Of a stretch of 64,000 bases of DNA, positions 8,386 through 20,758 are shown piece after piece. Origin of the DNA: Aggregatilinea lenta (GTDB lineage Bacteria > Chloroflexota > Anaerolineae > Aggregatilineales > Aggregatilineaceae); contig NZ_BFCB01000004.1 of assembly GCF_003569045.1 (NCBI RefSeq), positions 300,281 to 364,280 on the forward strand. Reading direction: 5' to 3'. The notes below the pieces were generated by a model. It had not been told where the DNA came from. It searched no databases and saw nothing but the letters and a program-made list of their open reading frames with translations. Position 1 is the first letter of the stretch. The number at the start of each line of letters is the position of its first letter. The position numbers and the translations under genes are program-made.

Positions 8386-10136
8386 GGTTGTTCCGCCTGT
8401 TCTCGCGCTTCAAGCTCCATACGTGCTAGCTCACGCCGTAGGATTTTCCCTACAGACGTGCGTGGCAGCTCGTCCACAAATTCGATTCGGGTCGGGATTT
8501 CGTACCGCGCCAGTCGCTCACCGGCGAACGCGATCAGGTCCTCCACCGTCACTTGCTGCCCATCGCGGCAGACGACCCACGCCTTGAGCGCTTCCTGCCC
8601 CACTTTCTGCGGATCGGGGTGCGGGATGGCCGTCACACCCACCTCACGCACGGCGGGGTGCTCCATCAGCACGTCCTCGACCGTGCGCGGATAGACGTTG
8701 AAGCCGCCGATCAGCGCCATGTCCTTCTTGCGATCCACGATGTAGAAATAGCCATCTTCGTCCATACGCGCGATGTCGCCCGTATACAACCATTCCCGGT
8801 GATCGGGACGTTCGCGCAAGGCATTGGCCGTTTCGGTCGGCATCCCGTAGTAGCCGACCATCAACTGCGGCCCGTGCATCACCAGCTCCCCCACTTCCCC
8901 CACAGGCACCTCGGTCACGCCATCGTCCACGTCGACAATGGTCATCTCCATATCGGGCAGCGGCATGCCGATCGATCCGGCGCGATTCTCGCCGCGCACC
9001 GGGTTCACATGCGACGCGGTCGGCGCTTCGCTCATGCCGAAGCCTTCCAGGATCACCCCGCCCGACAGCTCCTCGAAGCGGCGCTTCGTCGCGGGTGGCA
9101 GCGGTGCGGACCCGCTGATGCAGGCATAGATCGAGGACAGATCGTACTTACCCGCGCTGACGTCAGGATGGTTGTTGATCGCGTTGAACATCGCGGGCAC
9201 ACCCATAAATATCGTGGGCTTGTACTGGTTGATGTTCTGCACCACGTCGTTGATGTCGCGCGCGTTGGGGACCAAAACCATCACCGAGTGCAGCGACACG
9301 GCGAAGCTCATCACGGCCACCATGCCGAACACGTGAAACAGCGGGATCGCAGCCAGGAACACCTCATCATGATTGCGCGACAGCCATGCCTTGCATTGCA
9401 GCGTGTTGGCGACCAGCGCGCTGTGCGTGGACATGGCGGCCTTCGGGATGCCCGTCGTGCCGCCGGTGTACTGGAACACGGCGATGTCGCTGCCCATGAC
9501 CTCCACGCCGGGCTGCTTGCCCGCGTAGCGCGCCAGGACGTCCTGCAGCCAATGGTCCTCGGCCTGCTTATCGATCCGGTGACCGTCTTTCTTTTCCTTT
9601 GCGAGCGTAAACAGTGGGCGCGCAACGCCTGGCAGAAACTCCTTGACGTTGGTGACGATGACCTGCTTAATACTCGTTTCGCCCTGAATCTTCTTCAAAT
9701 TGTTGTAGAACAAGCTCAGCACCACCGCGAACTCCGCGCCACAGTCGTTGATCTGTTCGGCCAGGCGCCTGGGCGGATGCGTTGGGTTGAGCGCGACGAC
9801 CGCCCCGCCCGCCTTCAGCACGGCGTAGAACGCGGCGATGAACTGGACACAGTTGGGCATGATCAGCGCGACGCGGTCGCCTTTTTGCAGGCCCATATCG
9901 ACCAGGGCGGCGGCCAGCGCATCGGACATGGCATTCAGGTCACGGTAGCTCACCGCCGTCTGGACGCGACCGAGAAGCGGCAAGTGTGCGGATGTGAGAG
10001 TAGCGGGCGCGTCGCCAAACTGCGCCGCCGAGCGGATCAGGAATTCGTGCAGAGGGTAGTCTGGATAGGGGTCCAGACTTTTCGGCACGCCGGGATCATA
10101 ATGCTCGAGCCAGGGTTTATCCGAATAGGTGACCAT
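8382..10136 (-). CDS. Long-chain fatty-acid-CoA ligase (AMP-forming)
   Basis: ANL-superfamily acyl-CoA synthetase of 584 residues that activates fatty acids to acyl-CoA through an acyl-adenylate. Motifs: the P-loop-like YTGGTTGIPKAA, GFGMSEAP (A5), YTGDIARMDEDGYFYIVDRKKD (A7/A8 hinge region) and the C-terminal GKILRREL with the catalytic Lys. The N-terminus MVTYSDKPWLEHYDPGVP matches FadD-type enzymes, so I prefer the ATG at 10136. An in-frame ATG at 10187 would add 17 Arg/Pro-rich residues; the only good Shine-Dalgarno (AAAGGAG near 10170) lies too far from either for certainty. First gene of a two-gene operon with the HAD phosphatase, divergent from the recombinase-like gene. Confidence 0.93.
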   Translation of the reverse strand: MVTYSDKPWLEHYDPGVPKSLDPYPDYPLHEFLIRSAAQFGDAPATLTSAHLPLLGRVQTAVSYRDLNAMSDALAAALVDMGLQKGDRVALIMPNCVQFIAAFYAVLKAGGAVVALNPTHPPRRLAEQINDCGAEFAVVLSLFYNNLKKIQGETSIKQVIVTNVKEFLPGVARPLFTLAKEKKDGHRIDKQAEDHWLQDVLARYAGKQPGVEVMGSDIAVFQYTGGTTGIPKAAMSTHSALVANTLQCKAWLSRNHDEVFLAAIPLFHVFGMVAVMSFAVSLHSVMVLVPNARDINDVVQNINQYKPTIFMGVPAMFNAINNHPDVSAGKYDLSSIYACISGSAPLPPATKRRFEELSGGVILEGFGMSEAPTASHVNPVRGENRAGSIGMPLPDMEMTIVDVDDGVTEVPVGEVGELVMHGPQLMVGYYGMPTETANALRERPDHREWLYTGDIARMDEDGYFYIVDRKKDMALIGGFNVYPRTVEDVLMEHPAVREVGVTAIPHPDPQKVGQEALKAWVVCRDGQQVTVEDLIAFAGERLARYEIPTRIEFVDELPRTSVGKILRRELARMELEAREQAEQP

Positions 10137-10280
10137 CCGTGTGCGCGCTGGCGGCGCTGATCTCCTTTCTACAGGTGCCGGGCACAATCCGCATTTTTTA
10201 GCACAATGCTTATTTTATTGTTACATTATAGTGCAAATAGCTAAACATCGCACTGCGGTGTGGAGGTGATCGTCGCAGCT

Positions 10281-11213
10281 ATGTCCGCCAAACAGCTCCC
10301 CCTTTTCCCGGCAGACGGCGAAGCACTGCTCACCCGCCGCAGCCCGCTGGCGGATGCGTTGGGGCCGTTTCAGCACTACCTCCGGCAGGAAGGCCGCAGC
10401 CCGCACACCATCAGCGCCTTTACCTCGGATTTGCGCCTCGTCATGGAGTTTTTCGGGGATACGACGCCCCTGAGCCACTTCACGACGCCTACCCTCAATC
10501 GCTTTCTGGAGTGGATGGAACAGGGGCGCGGCGTGCCATGCAGCCGCAAGACCTACGCGCGCCGTGTCACGACACTCAAGGTATTTTTCGCTTACCTGAA
10601 AGCCACCAGCGTACTGCAAGCCGATCCCGCCGCGGCCTTGCTCCAACGATCGGGCGCGGCGCCACTCCAGCCGGTGCTGGACGAGGGCGACATCCAACGC
10701 TTGCTGGCACACACGGCCACGCTGCGCGTTGCGGAAAAGCCCGACGCCCGCCCCGACCTGCTGCTACGGCTGCTGCTCGATACGGGGATCAAAAAGAGCG
10801 AGGCGATGGCGCTCACACGCGAGCACATCGACCGGACCAACCCCGACCAGCCGCTCCTGGTCGTGAAGCACCGCAAGCCCAATGCCGTCTACCGCGAGCG
10901 CAAGATCGAGCTGGACCCGGATTGGCTGGCTGTGCTGGAAGAATACCTGGAGCAGTACACACCGGAGAACGAGATCTTCGACTGCACGGCGCGCAACCTG
11001 GAATACGTGCTCGGCGATGTCGCGGATGCTGCGGGCGTGGACGGCAAAGTGTCGTTCGAGACGCTGCGCTGGACGTGCATGGTGCGCGACTACCGGCGCG
11101 GCATAGCCCCCGACGTGCTGCGCGAGAAGATGGGCCTCAGTCGCATCAGTTGGCGCGAAACGGGCGACAAGGTGGCACGCTTGGTCGCGCTGCAAGACCT
11201 CGACGAGCGCTGA
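10281..11213 (+). CDS. Tyrosine-recombinase-fold protein with degenerate active site
   Basis: 310 residues. The start is ATG 10281 with GGAGGTGAT at 10262-10270; a GTG at 10260 would overlap that ribosome site. The N-terminal half (25-125) is a SAM-like core-binding domain (QHYLRQEGRSPHTISAF) as in XerC/XerD. The C-terminal half follows the catalytic fold (LLLDTGIKKSEAMALTREHID; VSFETLRWT; REKMGLSRISWRETGDKV), but the first catalytic Arg is Lys171, the box-II His is Glu260, the LGH histidine is Leu286, and no tyrosine occurs after residue 271. Only Arg263 of the catalytic set remains. It can therefore hardly cut DNA by the family mechanism. It may bind DNA as a structural or regulatory protein. 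No att-like repeats, integrase-linked cargo or mobile genes are next to it. Confidence 0.85.
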   Translation: MSAKQLPLFPADGEALLTRRSPLADALGPFQHYLRQEGRSPHTISAFTSDLRLVMEFFGDTTPLSHFTTPTLNRFLEWMEQGRGVPCSRKTYARRVTTLKVFFAYLKATSVLQADPAAALLQRSGAAPLQPVLDEGDIQRLLAHTATLRVAEKPDARPDLLLRLLLDTGIKKSEAMALTREHIDRTNPDQPLLVVKHRKPNAVYRERKIELDPDWLAVLEEYLEQYTPENEIFDCTARNLEYVLGDVADAAGVDGKVSFETLRWTCMVRDYRRGIAPDVLREKMGLSRISWRETGDKVARLVALQDLDER

Positions 11214-11222
11214 GCAGCTCGA

Positions 11223-14461
<3,239 letters not shown>

Positions 14462-14474
14462 TCACCTCGGTGTG

Positions 14475-15341
14475 TTAATCGTCGACTGCTTCGAGATAGT
14501 TCCGGGCCGCCCACCCCTGACGTTGGGGGTCGTCTGGGTCTTCAATCTGCCACCACTCAATGTCGTCAGACGTCTGTGGGCCGTCCACCAGGACAAAGAT
14601 GTCGTCGTCATAGGCCAGGAAACGCTGCGTCCCGCTGTATCCCGGCGCGGATCGCACGTTGAGGCCGTTCAGCCCCACGCCGACCACTATGACACGCGTC
14701 CCGACGCCAAAATCACCGGGCGGCAGCGAGGCACTGGGGACAGGCGACGGCAGGGCCGCCGTTGCACTGGACTGCGCCTGGGGAATGCCGGGCTGCGCCA
14801 CGGTCGGCTGCGGGGCGTTAAACGATCCGGCTCCCGCCGCAAAATCCTGGCTGAGCGTCGGCATCGCGGTCACCACCTGGACACGTGGCGTCTGGTTCCC
14901 CGGCGCTGCCGCCTCCCCCATCGAGCTGATCAGCGCCATGGTGCCGAACGCGGCTACGGCCACCACGCCGACGAGGATCACCAGCGACCACCACGGCAGA
15001 TAGAGGCCGCTGTCACGCGGGGCGGTGCGCTGCTGGCGAGCACGAGCGCGCCGCGCGGCATACGGATCGGGATCATACGGCGGGGCCGGAGGTGGAACAC
15101 TGGCAACCGGGGGCGGTGAATAGCCGGGTGGAACCTCGGCACGGCGAGTTGCACCGGATCGCGCGGAACGGTTGGTAGGAGGCGCAACAGGGTGCGGCAC
15201 GCTTTGCGCCGGACGGGGTTGTGCCGGGGCGTAACGCGTCTCTTCCGAAACACCTGTTTCGTCCACGGAGCGGGCAGCCTGCTCTGGATTTTCTGGCGCT
15301 GCCGGGGGTGAGTTCTGGTCTTCAGGCGGCGTCCCCTGCAT
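14475..15341 (-). CDS. Single-pass membrane protein with a C-terminal bacterial SH3 domain
   Basis: 288 residues from the ATG at 15341, which has GGGAGG 8 bases upstream; an upstream extension to 15530 would run into the divergent gene and reads as noise. Residues 1-120 are a Pro/Ala/Arg-rich cytoplasmic tail. One TM helix (PWWSLVILVGVVAVAAFGTMALIS) follows, then a Pro/Ser/Thr-rich outer linker and an SH3b-like domain at the C-terminus (GVGLNGLNVRSAPGYSG, WWQIEDP, GWAARNYLE). SH3b domains of this type usually bind cell-wall or other envelope components. Function is unknown. It is the first gene of the ligA operon, and the linkage probably reflects shared expression rather than a shared pathway. 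Confidence 0.8.
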   Translation of the reverse strand: MQGTPPEDQNSPPAAPENPEQAARSVDETGVSEETRYAPAQPRPAQSVPHPVAPPTNRSARSGATRRAEVPPGYSPPPVASVPPPAPPYDPDPYAARRARARQQRTAPRDSGLYLPWWSLVILVGVVAVAAFGTMALISSMGEAAAPGNQTPRVQVVTAMPTLSQDFAAGAGSFNAPQPTVAQPGIPQAQSSATAALPSPVPSASLPPGDFGVGTRVIVVGVGLNGLNVRSAPGYSGTQRFLAYDDDIFVLVDGPQTSDDIEWWQIEDPDDPQRQGWAARNYLEAVDD

Positions 15342-15491
15342 CCTGGCTTCCTCCCTTACCGATCCGTTTTTTCGCTGGCTGCCAACGCCTATATATCGTG
15401 CTAAGTATACCACACGGAGCCCGCTTCCCGCCCCTTCCAATAGAACGCACGGTCGCCTTACATCGGTCTCGATTTTAGGCCTGCCGTTTCC

Positions 15492-15521
15492 TTGACAACC
15501 GCACGCCGTCTGCTGTACTCT
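15492..15521 (+). promoter_or_regulatory. Promoter of the PHP hydrolase gene, probably giving a leaderless mRNA
   Basis: TTGACA at 15492-15497, an 18-base spacer and TACTCT at 15516-15521. Transcription would begin about 7 bases later, at or next to the ATG at 15529. No Shine-Dalgarno sequence is present. Confidence 0.65.
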
Positions 15522-15528
15522 CATGCGC

Positions 15529-16623
15529 ATGGCTGCCTACGAATACACCGGAAACATGCACGTGCATACCGTCTATTCGGACGGTGAAGGTACGCATGCA
15601 CAAATCGCGGATGCGGCGCTGCTGGCCGGGCTGGACTTCGTAGTATTCACCGATCATAACGTCTGGCTCGACAACCTCGAAGGCTACTACGGCGACGAGG
15701 AGCAGGGCTACGTGCTGCTGCTGTCCGGCGAGGAAGTGCACGACAACCAGCGCCTCCCCCACTGTAACCACCTGTTGGTCTACAACGCTGGAGAGGACGT
15801 GGCTCACGCCGCCGAGGATCTCTCCGATCTGGTCGAGGCGGTGGATATGAAGGGCGGCCTGAGCTTCATCGCCCACCCGGACGACCCCGCCGTGGACTGG
15901 ATGGGCGAACCGGGTATTCCGTGGGTGGATCGTCACGCCAACGGCTTCACCGGGCTTGAGGTATGGAACTATATGTCCAGCTTCAAGGGCTGTGTCCAGA
16001 CGCGCAAAGAAGCCATGCGCGCTGCCTTCCGACCCGAAGACTGCATCACCGGGCCAGCGCCGGAAACGTTAGCCCTGTGGGACGAAATGCTGTGCACGGG
16101 GCGCGCCGTCGTTGGGATCGGCAGTGCCGACGCGCACGCCACCCGGTTCAAGGTCGGCCCGGTCACGCACACCATCTTCCCCTACGACTTTCTGTTTAGC
16201 TGTGTTAACACGCACATTCTGACCAGCTCACCCCTGACGGGCAACCTCGCCCGCGACCGGCGGTTGCTCTTCGACGCGCTGCGTCAGGGCCGCGCCTTCA
16301 TCGGCTACGACATTCCCGGCAGCACGCGCGGCTTCCGCTTTTCCGCCCAGGGACAGGGCACGTCCGCCGTCATGGGCGAGCACATCAAGCTCGGTCCCGG
16401 CGTAACGCTCCAGGCCCTCGTGCCCGCGCGCGCGCGCATCCGCATCATCGGCAACGGCGAGGTCGTCGCCGAGGAGCGCAACGTCGAGAATCTCACCTAC
16501 GTGGTCCGCTCCGAGGGCGTCTACCGCGTCGAGGGGTGGCGCAGCTACAAGGGTGTAGAGCGCGCCTGGATCTTCAGCAACCCGATCTACGTCGATACCA
16601 ACGTCGCGCGTTACCTCTGGTAA
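15529..16623 (+). CDS. PHP-domain metallohydrolase, CehA/McbA family
   Basis: 364 residues. The N-terminus has the PHP signature NMHVHTVYSDGEGTH (metal-binding His residues and Asp), then FTDHNVW and a downstream SFIAHPDDP; a second metal cluster follows with GSADAHATRF. These are the usual ligands of the polymerase-and-histidinol-phosphatase fold, which hydrolyses phosphoesters or related bonds. The C-terminal 100 residues are beta-rich, as in CehA/McbA-type members. No signal peptide, so cytoplasmic. Two ATGs are possible (15523 and 15529); I chose 15529 because the promoter's -10 box ends at 15521. Substrate unknown. It stands alone, divergent from the ligA operon and upstream of uvrB. Confidence 0.85.
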   Translation: MAAYEYTGNMHVHTVYSDGEGTHAQIADAALLAGLDFVVFTDHNVWLDNLEGYYGDEEQGYVLLLSGEEVHDNQRLPHCNHLLVYNAGEDVAHAAEDLSDLVEAVDMKGGLSFIAHPDDPAVDWMGEPGIPWVDRHANGFTGLEVWNYMSSFKGCVQTRKEAMRAAFRPEDCITGPAPETLALWDEMLCTGRAVVGIGSADAHATRFKVGPVTHTIFPYDFLFSCVNTHILTSSPLTGNLARDRRLLFDALRQGRAFIGYDIPGSTRGFRFSAQGQGTSAVMGEHIKLGPGVTLQALVPARARIRIIGNGEVVAEERNVENLTYVVRSEGVYRVEGWRSYKGVERAWIFSNPIYVDTNVARYLW

Positions 16624-16707
16624 CTACCCTTTCCCGGACCCCGTTTTCCGGCCATCAACGCCATCCGTTTGTGCGCAAAAACATTCGCCACCGGGGTACG
16701 GCTGGGG

Positions 16708-16713
16708 TATAAT
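16708..16713 (+). promoter_or_regulatory. uvrB -10 box
   Basis: Consensus TATAAT at 16708-16713, preceded by GGGG. No convincing -35 is seen 16-18 bases upstream. It lies 43 bases before the uvrB ATG. No obvious LexA-type inverted repeat was found in the short gap. Confidence 0.5.
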
Positions 16714-16755
16714 CTCTCCGAACATTCGTTCGCTCACCGGCGTTAAGGAGTGGCC

Positions 16756-18816
16756 ATGCCTCCCTTCGAGCTTATCTCTGACTACAAGCCGACTGGCGAC
16801 CAGCCCAAAGCCATCGAAGGTCTTGTGCAGGGGGTCGAAAACGGCTTCAGATACCAGACTCTGCTCGGTGCGACCGGCACCGGCAAGACTTACACAATCG
16901 CCAACGTAATCGCCCAGGTTCAGCGTCCGACGGTCATTATGGCGCACAACAAGACTCTGGCCGCCCAGCTTTATTCCGAGTTTAAAGAGTTCTTCCCGAA
17001 CAACGCGGTCGAGTACTTCGTCAGCTACTACGACTACTACCAGCCGGAAGCTTATGTGCCGCGCCACGACCTCTACATCGAGAAGGAAACCCAGATCAAC
17101 GAGGACATTGACCGGCTGCGGCTGTCGGCCACCGCGGCCCTGCTCAGCCGCCGCGACGTGCTGATCGTCGCCTCGGTGTCGTGCATTTACGGCCTCGGCA
17201 GCCCGGCAGCGTGGGGCAAAGCCATCCTGGAACTGAACATCGGCACGGCCCACCGGCGTGACCTGATCCTGCGCCATCTTGTCGCCATTCAGTACACGCG
17301 CAACGACCTGGAGCTGCGCGCCGGCACGTTCCGCGTGCGCGGTGACACGCTGGAAGTGATGCCCGCCTATGCCGAGACGGCGTACCGTATCGCCATGTTC
17401 GGGGATGAGATCGAAGAGATGGTCGAGTTCGAGCCGCTGACGGGCGAGATCCTGGCGCACCACGAGCAGGTAAAAATCTTCCCGGCCAAGCACTTCATCA
17501 CCGAAGATGACAAGATGCAGCGCGCCCTGTGGGACATCGAATACGAGCTGGAACAGCGCGTCGCGGAGTTCCAGAAGTCGGACCGTCTGCTTGAGGCGCA
17601 GCGTATTGAGCAGCGTACCCGCTATGACCTGGAAATGATGCGCGAGGTCGGCTTCACCAGCGGCATCGAGAACTACTCGCGCCACCTGGATCAGCGCCCG
17701 CCAGGCAGCCCGCCGTGGACGCTGATCGATTACTTCCCGTCCGACTACCTGATGATTATCGACGAGAGCCACATGACCATCCCACAGGTGCGCGGCATGT
17801 GGGGCGGCGACCGATCGCGTAAAGAAATCCTGATCGACTTCGGCTTCCGCCTGCCCAGCGCGCTGGACAACCGGCCCCTGAGCTTCGACGAGTTCGAGTC
17901 ACGCATGGGCCAGACCGTCTTCATGAGCGCGACGCCCGGCCCGTACGAAGCGGCACACACGCAGCAGGTCGTGGAACAGATCATCCGCCCGACCGGCATC
18001 GTCGATCCGACCATCTCCGTGCGCCCGGTCAAGGGTCAGGTCGATGATCTGCTCGCTGAAGTCAACCGCCGGGTGCAGCTCCACCAGCGCGTCCTGGTGA
18101 CCACCCTCACCAAGCGCATGGCCGAGGATCTGTCCGATTACCTGATGGAGATGGGCATCCGCGTGCACTACCTGCACTCGGAGATCGACACCATCGAGCG
18201 CATCGAGATCCTGCGTGACCTGCGCCTGGGCGTCTACGACGTCGTGGTGGGCATCAACCTGCTGCGCGAGGGTCTGGACCTGCCGGAGGTCTCGCTGGTC
18301 GCCATCCTCGATGCGGACAAGCAGGGCTTCCTGCGCTCCGAACAGGCGCTGATCCAGAACATCGGTCGCGCTGCCCGGCACGTCGATGGGCAGGTGATCA
18401 TGTACGCGGACAAGATGACTGACGCCATGAAAGCGGCCATTGACGAGACCGATCGACGCCGCGCGATCCAGCAGGCCTACAACGAGGAGCATCACATCGA
18501 ACCGGCCAGCATCATCAAGGAAGTGCGCGACCTGACGCAGCGCATCCAGCACGTCGCCAGGCCGCAGAAGCAGGATGGGGCCGCCGCAGCAGCGGTCGAA
18601 CCTGCCGCCCTACCGAAGACGGAGCTTCAGAAGCTGATCAACTCGCTGGAACAGGAAATGAAGTCGGCAGCCAAGTCGCTGGAGTTCGAAAAGGCTGCCC
18701 TGCTGCGCGATCAGGTGATCGAACTGCGGCAAATCATGGTGCTCAAGGACGACGAGCTGGCCGTCGATCCCAGCCTGGAGATGGTGCGGCAGCGCAGCCC
18801 GCGCCCTCACCCATAA
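16756..18816 (+). CDS. uvrB: Excinuclease ABC subunit UvrB
   Basis: Damage-verification helicase of nucleotide excision repair; works with UvrA and hands DNA to UvrC. 686 residues, normal length. The start is ATG 16756, with AAGGAG five bases upstream; a GTG at 16750 overlaps that site and is rejected. Walker A GATGTGKT is at 38-45; the damage-probing beta-hairpin [12 protein letters not shown] follows; the helicase DEAD-like DESH (DESHMTIPQ), motif [15 protein letters not shown] and motif [11 protein letters not shown] are all present. A C-terminal UVR coiled-coil ([17 protein letters not shown]) for UvrC contact ends the protein. Single gene, followed by a possible terminator. Confidence 0.98.
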   Translation: MPPFELISDYKPTGDQPKAIEGLVQGVENGFRYQTLLGATGTGKTYTIANVIAQVQRPTVIMAHNKTLAAQLYSEFKEFFPNNAVEYFVSYYDYYQPEAYVPRHDLYIEKETQINEDIDRLRLSATAALLSRRDVLIVASVSCIYGLGSPAAWGKAILELNIGTAHRRDLILRHLVAIQYTRNDLELRAGTFRVRGDTLEVMPAYAETAYRIAMFGDEIEEMVEFEPLTGEILAHHEQVKIFPAKHFITEDDKMQRALWDIEYELEQRVAEFQKSDRLLEAQRIEQRTRYDLEMMREVGFTSGIENYSRHLDQRPPGSPPWTLIDYFPSDYLMIIDESHMTIPQVRGMWGGDRSRKEILIDFGFRLPSALDNRPLSFDEFESRMGQTVFMSATPGPYEAAHTQQVVEQIIRPTGIVDPTISVRPVKGQVDDLLAEVNRRVQLHQRVLVTTLTKRMAEDLSDYLMEMGIRVHYLHSEIDTIERIEILRDLRLGVYDVVVGINLLREGLDLPEVSLVAILDADKQGFLRSEQALIQNIGRAARHVDGQVIMYADKMTDAMKAAIDETDRRRAIQQAYNEEHHIEPASIIKEVRDLTQRIQHVARPQKQDGAAAAAVEPAALPKTELQKLINSLEQEMKSAAKSLEFEKAALLRDQVIELRQIMVLKDDELAVDPSLEMVRQRSPRPHP

Positions 18817-18833
18817 CAACGCGTTTCATGTCA

Positions 18834-18868
18834 CCAGGGGCAAACGCCGTGTCTGCCCCTGGCTGTTT
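18834..18868 (+). terminator. Possible terminator after uvrB
   Basis: CCAGGGGCA (18834-18842) and TGCCCCTGG (18854-18862) form a perfect 9-bp stem with an 11-base loop, followed by CTGTTTC, a weak U-tract. It lies 18 bases after the uvrB stop. Confidence 0.6.
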
Positions 18869-18928
18869 CGCGTCGCCGCCGGTCAATAGGCACGCCCTGC
18901 CCCGCCGCGTGCGCCACGGCGCAGCCAT

Positions 18929-18957
18929 TTGGGTTTCTCTCCGAATACTGCTATAGT
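18929..18957 (+). promoter_or_regulatory. Possible dgt promoter
   Basis: TTGGGT (18929-18934), a 17-base spacer and TATAGT (18952-18957). The -35 is poor. It would leave a leader of about 33 bases before ATG 18997, in which no Shine-Dalgarno sequence is evident. Confidence 0.4.
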
Positions 18958-18996
18958 TGTCTTATCCTTTTGCTTGAACTTGTGCGCGCTATTCAT

Positions 18997-20154
18997 ATGA
19001 TTAACACACGCCAGCGATACGAAGACATCGAAGCGCGTTCTCTGGCTCCCTACGCTATGAAAAGCGGCGAGAGCCGGGGTCGCCAGTACCCGGAAGCCGA
19101 GCAGGAATTCCGCACGGCTTTTCAGCGTGATCGTGATCGTATCCTGCATACGACAGCCTTCCGCCGCCTGGAGTATAAGACGCAGGTCTTCATCAACTAC
19201 GAGGGCGATTACTATCGCACGCGCCTGACGCACACGCTGGAAGTCGCGCAGATCGGGCGCAGCCTGGCCCGCGCGCTATGCGCCAACGAAGACCTTATCG
19301 AGGCGATCTGCTTGAGCCATGACCTCGGCCACCCGCCGTTCGGTCACTCCGGCGAGGCGATCCTCAACAAGCTCATGCAAGGATACGGCGGCTTCGATCA
19401 CAACAAGCAGTCGTTCCGCATCGTGACCAAGCTCGAACAGCGCTACCAGGGCTGGCCCGGTCTGAACCTCACGTACGAGGTACGCGAAGGCATTGTCAAG
19501 CACGAAACGAAGTATGATGTCAGGGACAGTGAGGCAGAGGGCTTCGACACGGATAAGCGCGGCGGCATTGAGGCTCAAATCGCCAATATGTCAGACGAGT
19601 TGGCATACAATGCGCACGATCTCGACGATGGACTCCGTTCCGGTCTGATCGAGCCGGAGCAGCTTGACGATCTGGCTATCTGGAAGATGCTTAAAGACAG
19701 TATCGGCTGGGATGGCCGTCACTTCAGTGAGCAGATCCGGCATCAAATCATCCGCCGTCTGATCGGCATCGAAATCGACGATGTGATCCGGGCAACCGGG
19801 GCCAAACTCGACGGCCTGGATCTCGCCAGCCCCGACGATTTGCAGCGGCTGCCGTACAATGTCGTGACGCACTCGGAAAACCTCGAAACGATGAACCGCG
19901 AGTTGCAGACGTTCCTCTACGACTGCCTCTACCGTCACTTCCGTGTCGTTCGCATGGCGGTCAAGGCTGAGCGGTTCGTCACCCAGTTATTCGAGACGTA
20001 CATCGATGAGCCGAATCAGCTCCCCCCCACGGTGCATGCGGCCATTGATCATCGCGGCCTACAGCGCGGCATTTGTGATTACATCGCGGGCATGACCGAC
20101 CGGTTCGCGCTCGAAGAGTGGCAGCGGTTGTTCGACCCGTTCCAGCGCCCATAA
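18997..20154 (+). CDS. dgt: Deoxyguanosinetriphosphate triphosphohydrolase-like protein (HD domain)
   Basis: Hydrolyses dNTPs to deoxynucleosides and triphosphate; affects dNTP pools. 385 residues from ATG 18997. An in-frame TTG at 18970 would add nine residues and lies close to the -10 box, so it is less likely. The N-terminal RSLAPYAMKSGESRGR and FRRLEYKTQVF are typical of dNTPase type 2. The HD metal site is visible: His79 in RLTHTLEV, His108-Asp109 in SHDLGHPPFGHSG, and a later Asp in NAHDLDDGL. No ribosome site is visible before the ATG. Between uvrB and greA, 46 bases before the latter. Confidence 0.93.
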   Translation: MINTRQRYEDIEARSLAPYAMKSGESRGRQYPEAEQEFRTAFQRDRDRILHTTAFRRLEYKTQVFINYEGDYYRTRLTHTLEVAQIGRSLARALCANEDLIEAICLSHDLGHPPFGHSGEAILNKLMQGYGGFDHNKQSFRIVTKLEQRYQGWPGLNLTYEVREGIVKHETKYDVRDSEAEGFDTDKRGGIEAQIANMSDELAYNAHDLDDGLRSGLIEPEQLDDLAIWKMLKDSIGWDGRHFSEQIRHQIIRRLIGIEIDDVIRATGAKLDGLDLASPDDLQRLPYNVVTHSENLETMNRELQTFLYDCLYRHFRVVRMAVKAERFVTQLFETYIDEPNQLPPTVHAAIDHRGLQRGICDYIAGMTDRFALEEWQRLFDPFQRP

Positions 20155-20200
20155 CCACCCTATCCTATTGCATCTGTCATAGAAATCAGAAGGTAGCCCT

Positions 20201-20674
20201 ATGGAGGAAAATCAGTACTTAACTGCTGAAGGTGCCGAAGAGCTTCGCCGCGAATTGGACGATCTGCTTACAGTCCAGCGGCCCCGCCTGGCGGCGCAGC
20301 TCAAAGAGGCAATCGGCCAGGGGGATCTGTCTGAAAATGCAGATTACACCGATGCCAAGGAGCAGCAAGCGTTTCTCGAAGGCCGCATCCTCTATCTTGA
20401 AAAGCTCCTGCGCAGTGCGAAAATCATCGACGAAGGCGGCGACAACACGCCTAAAGAAGTGACGGTCGGCTGTGAAGTGACCATCCAGGCGGAGGACGAA
20501 GAGCCGGAGACGTACCGCATTGTCGGCGCTGCCGAGGCCGATCCGCGTAACGGCAAAATCTCGAACGAAAGCCCCATCGGCAGTTCGCTGCTGGGGCACC
20601 GCAAGGGCCAAAAAGTGCACGTCGCAACGCCTGCGGGCGAGCGTGTCGTGACGATCAAGAGCATCACCCGTTAA
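20201..20674 (+). CDS. greA: Transcription elongation factor GreA
   Basis: 157 residues, the usual size. It rescues backtracked RNA polymerase by inserting a coiled-coil into the secondary channel and stimulating transcript cleavage. The N-terminal coiled-coil shows LTAEGAEELRRELDDL and the tip motif QGDLSENADYTDAKE with the acidic pair that acts at the active site. The C-terminal FKBP-like domain ends with SPIGSSLLGHRKGQKVHVATPAG. The ribosome site AGAAGGT (20188-20194) sits 6 bases before the ATG. It may share a transcript with dgt (46-base gap). A strong bidirectional terminator follows. Confidence 0.97.
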   Translation: MEENQYLTAEGAEELRRELDDLLTVQRPRLAAQLKEAIGQGDLSENADYTDAKEQQAFLEGRILYLEKLLRSAKIIDEGGDNTPKEVTVGCEVTIQAEDEEPETYRIVGAAEADPRNGKISNESPIGSSLLGHRKGQKVHVATPAGERVVTIKSITR

Positions 20675-20703
20675 CGACTCGAACAGCACGACTTCGAACA
20701 CAA

Positions 20704-20737
20704 AACAGGGGTACGAGCTAGTCGTACCCCTGTTTTT
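20704..20737. terminator. Bidirectional terminator between greA and the convergent membrane-protein gene
   Basis: AACAGGGGTACGA (20704-20716) pairs perfectly with TCGTACCCCTGTT (20722-20734) around a 5-base loop. A T-run follows on the plus strand and AAAA precedes it, which gives a T-run on the minus strand. Confidence 0.95.
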
Positions 20738-20758
20738 GTCTGTCTGTCAGGCTTGGAG

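Noticed and set aside
8553-10160. Plus-strand open frame of 535 codons
   Set aside because: Antisense to the acyl-CoA ligase; Arg/His-rich with no recognisable domain.
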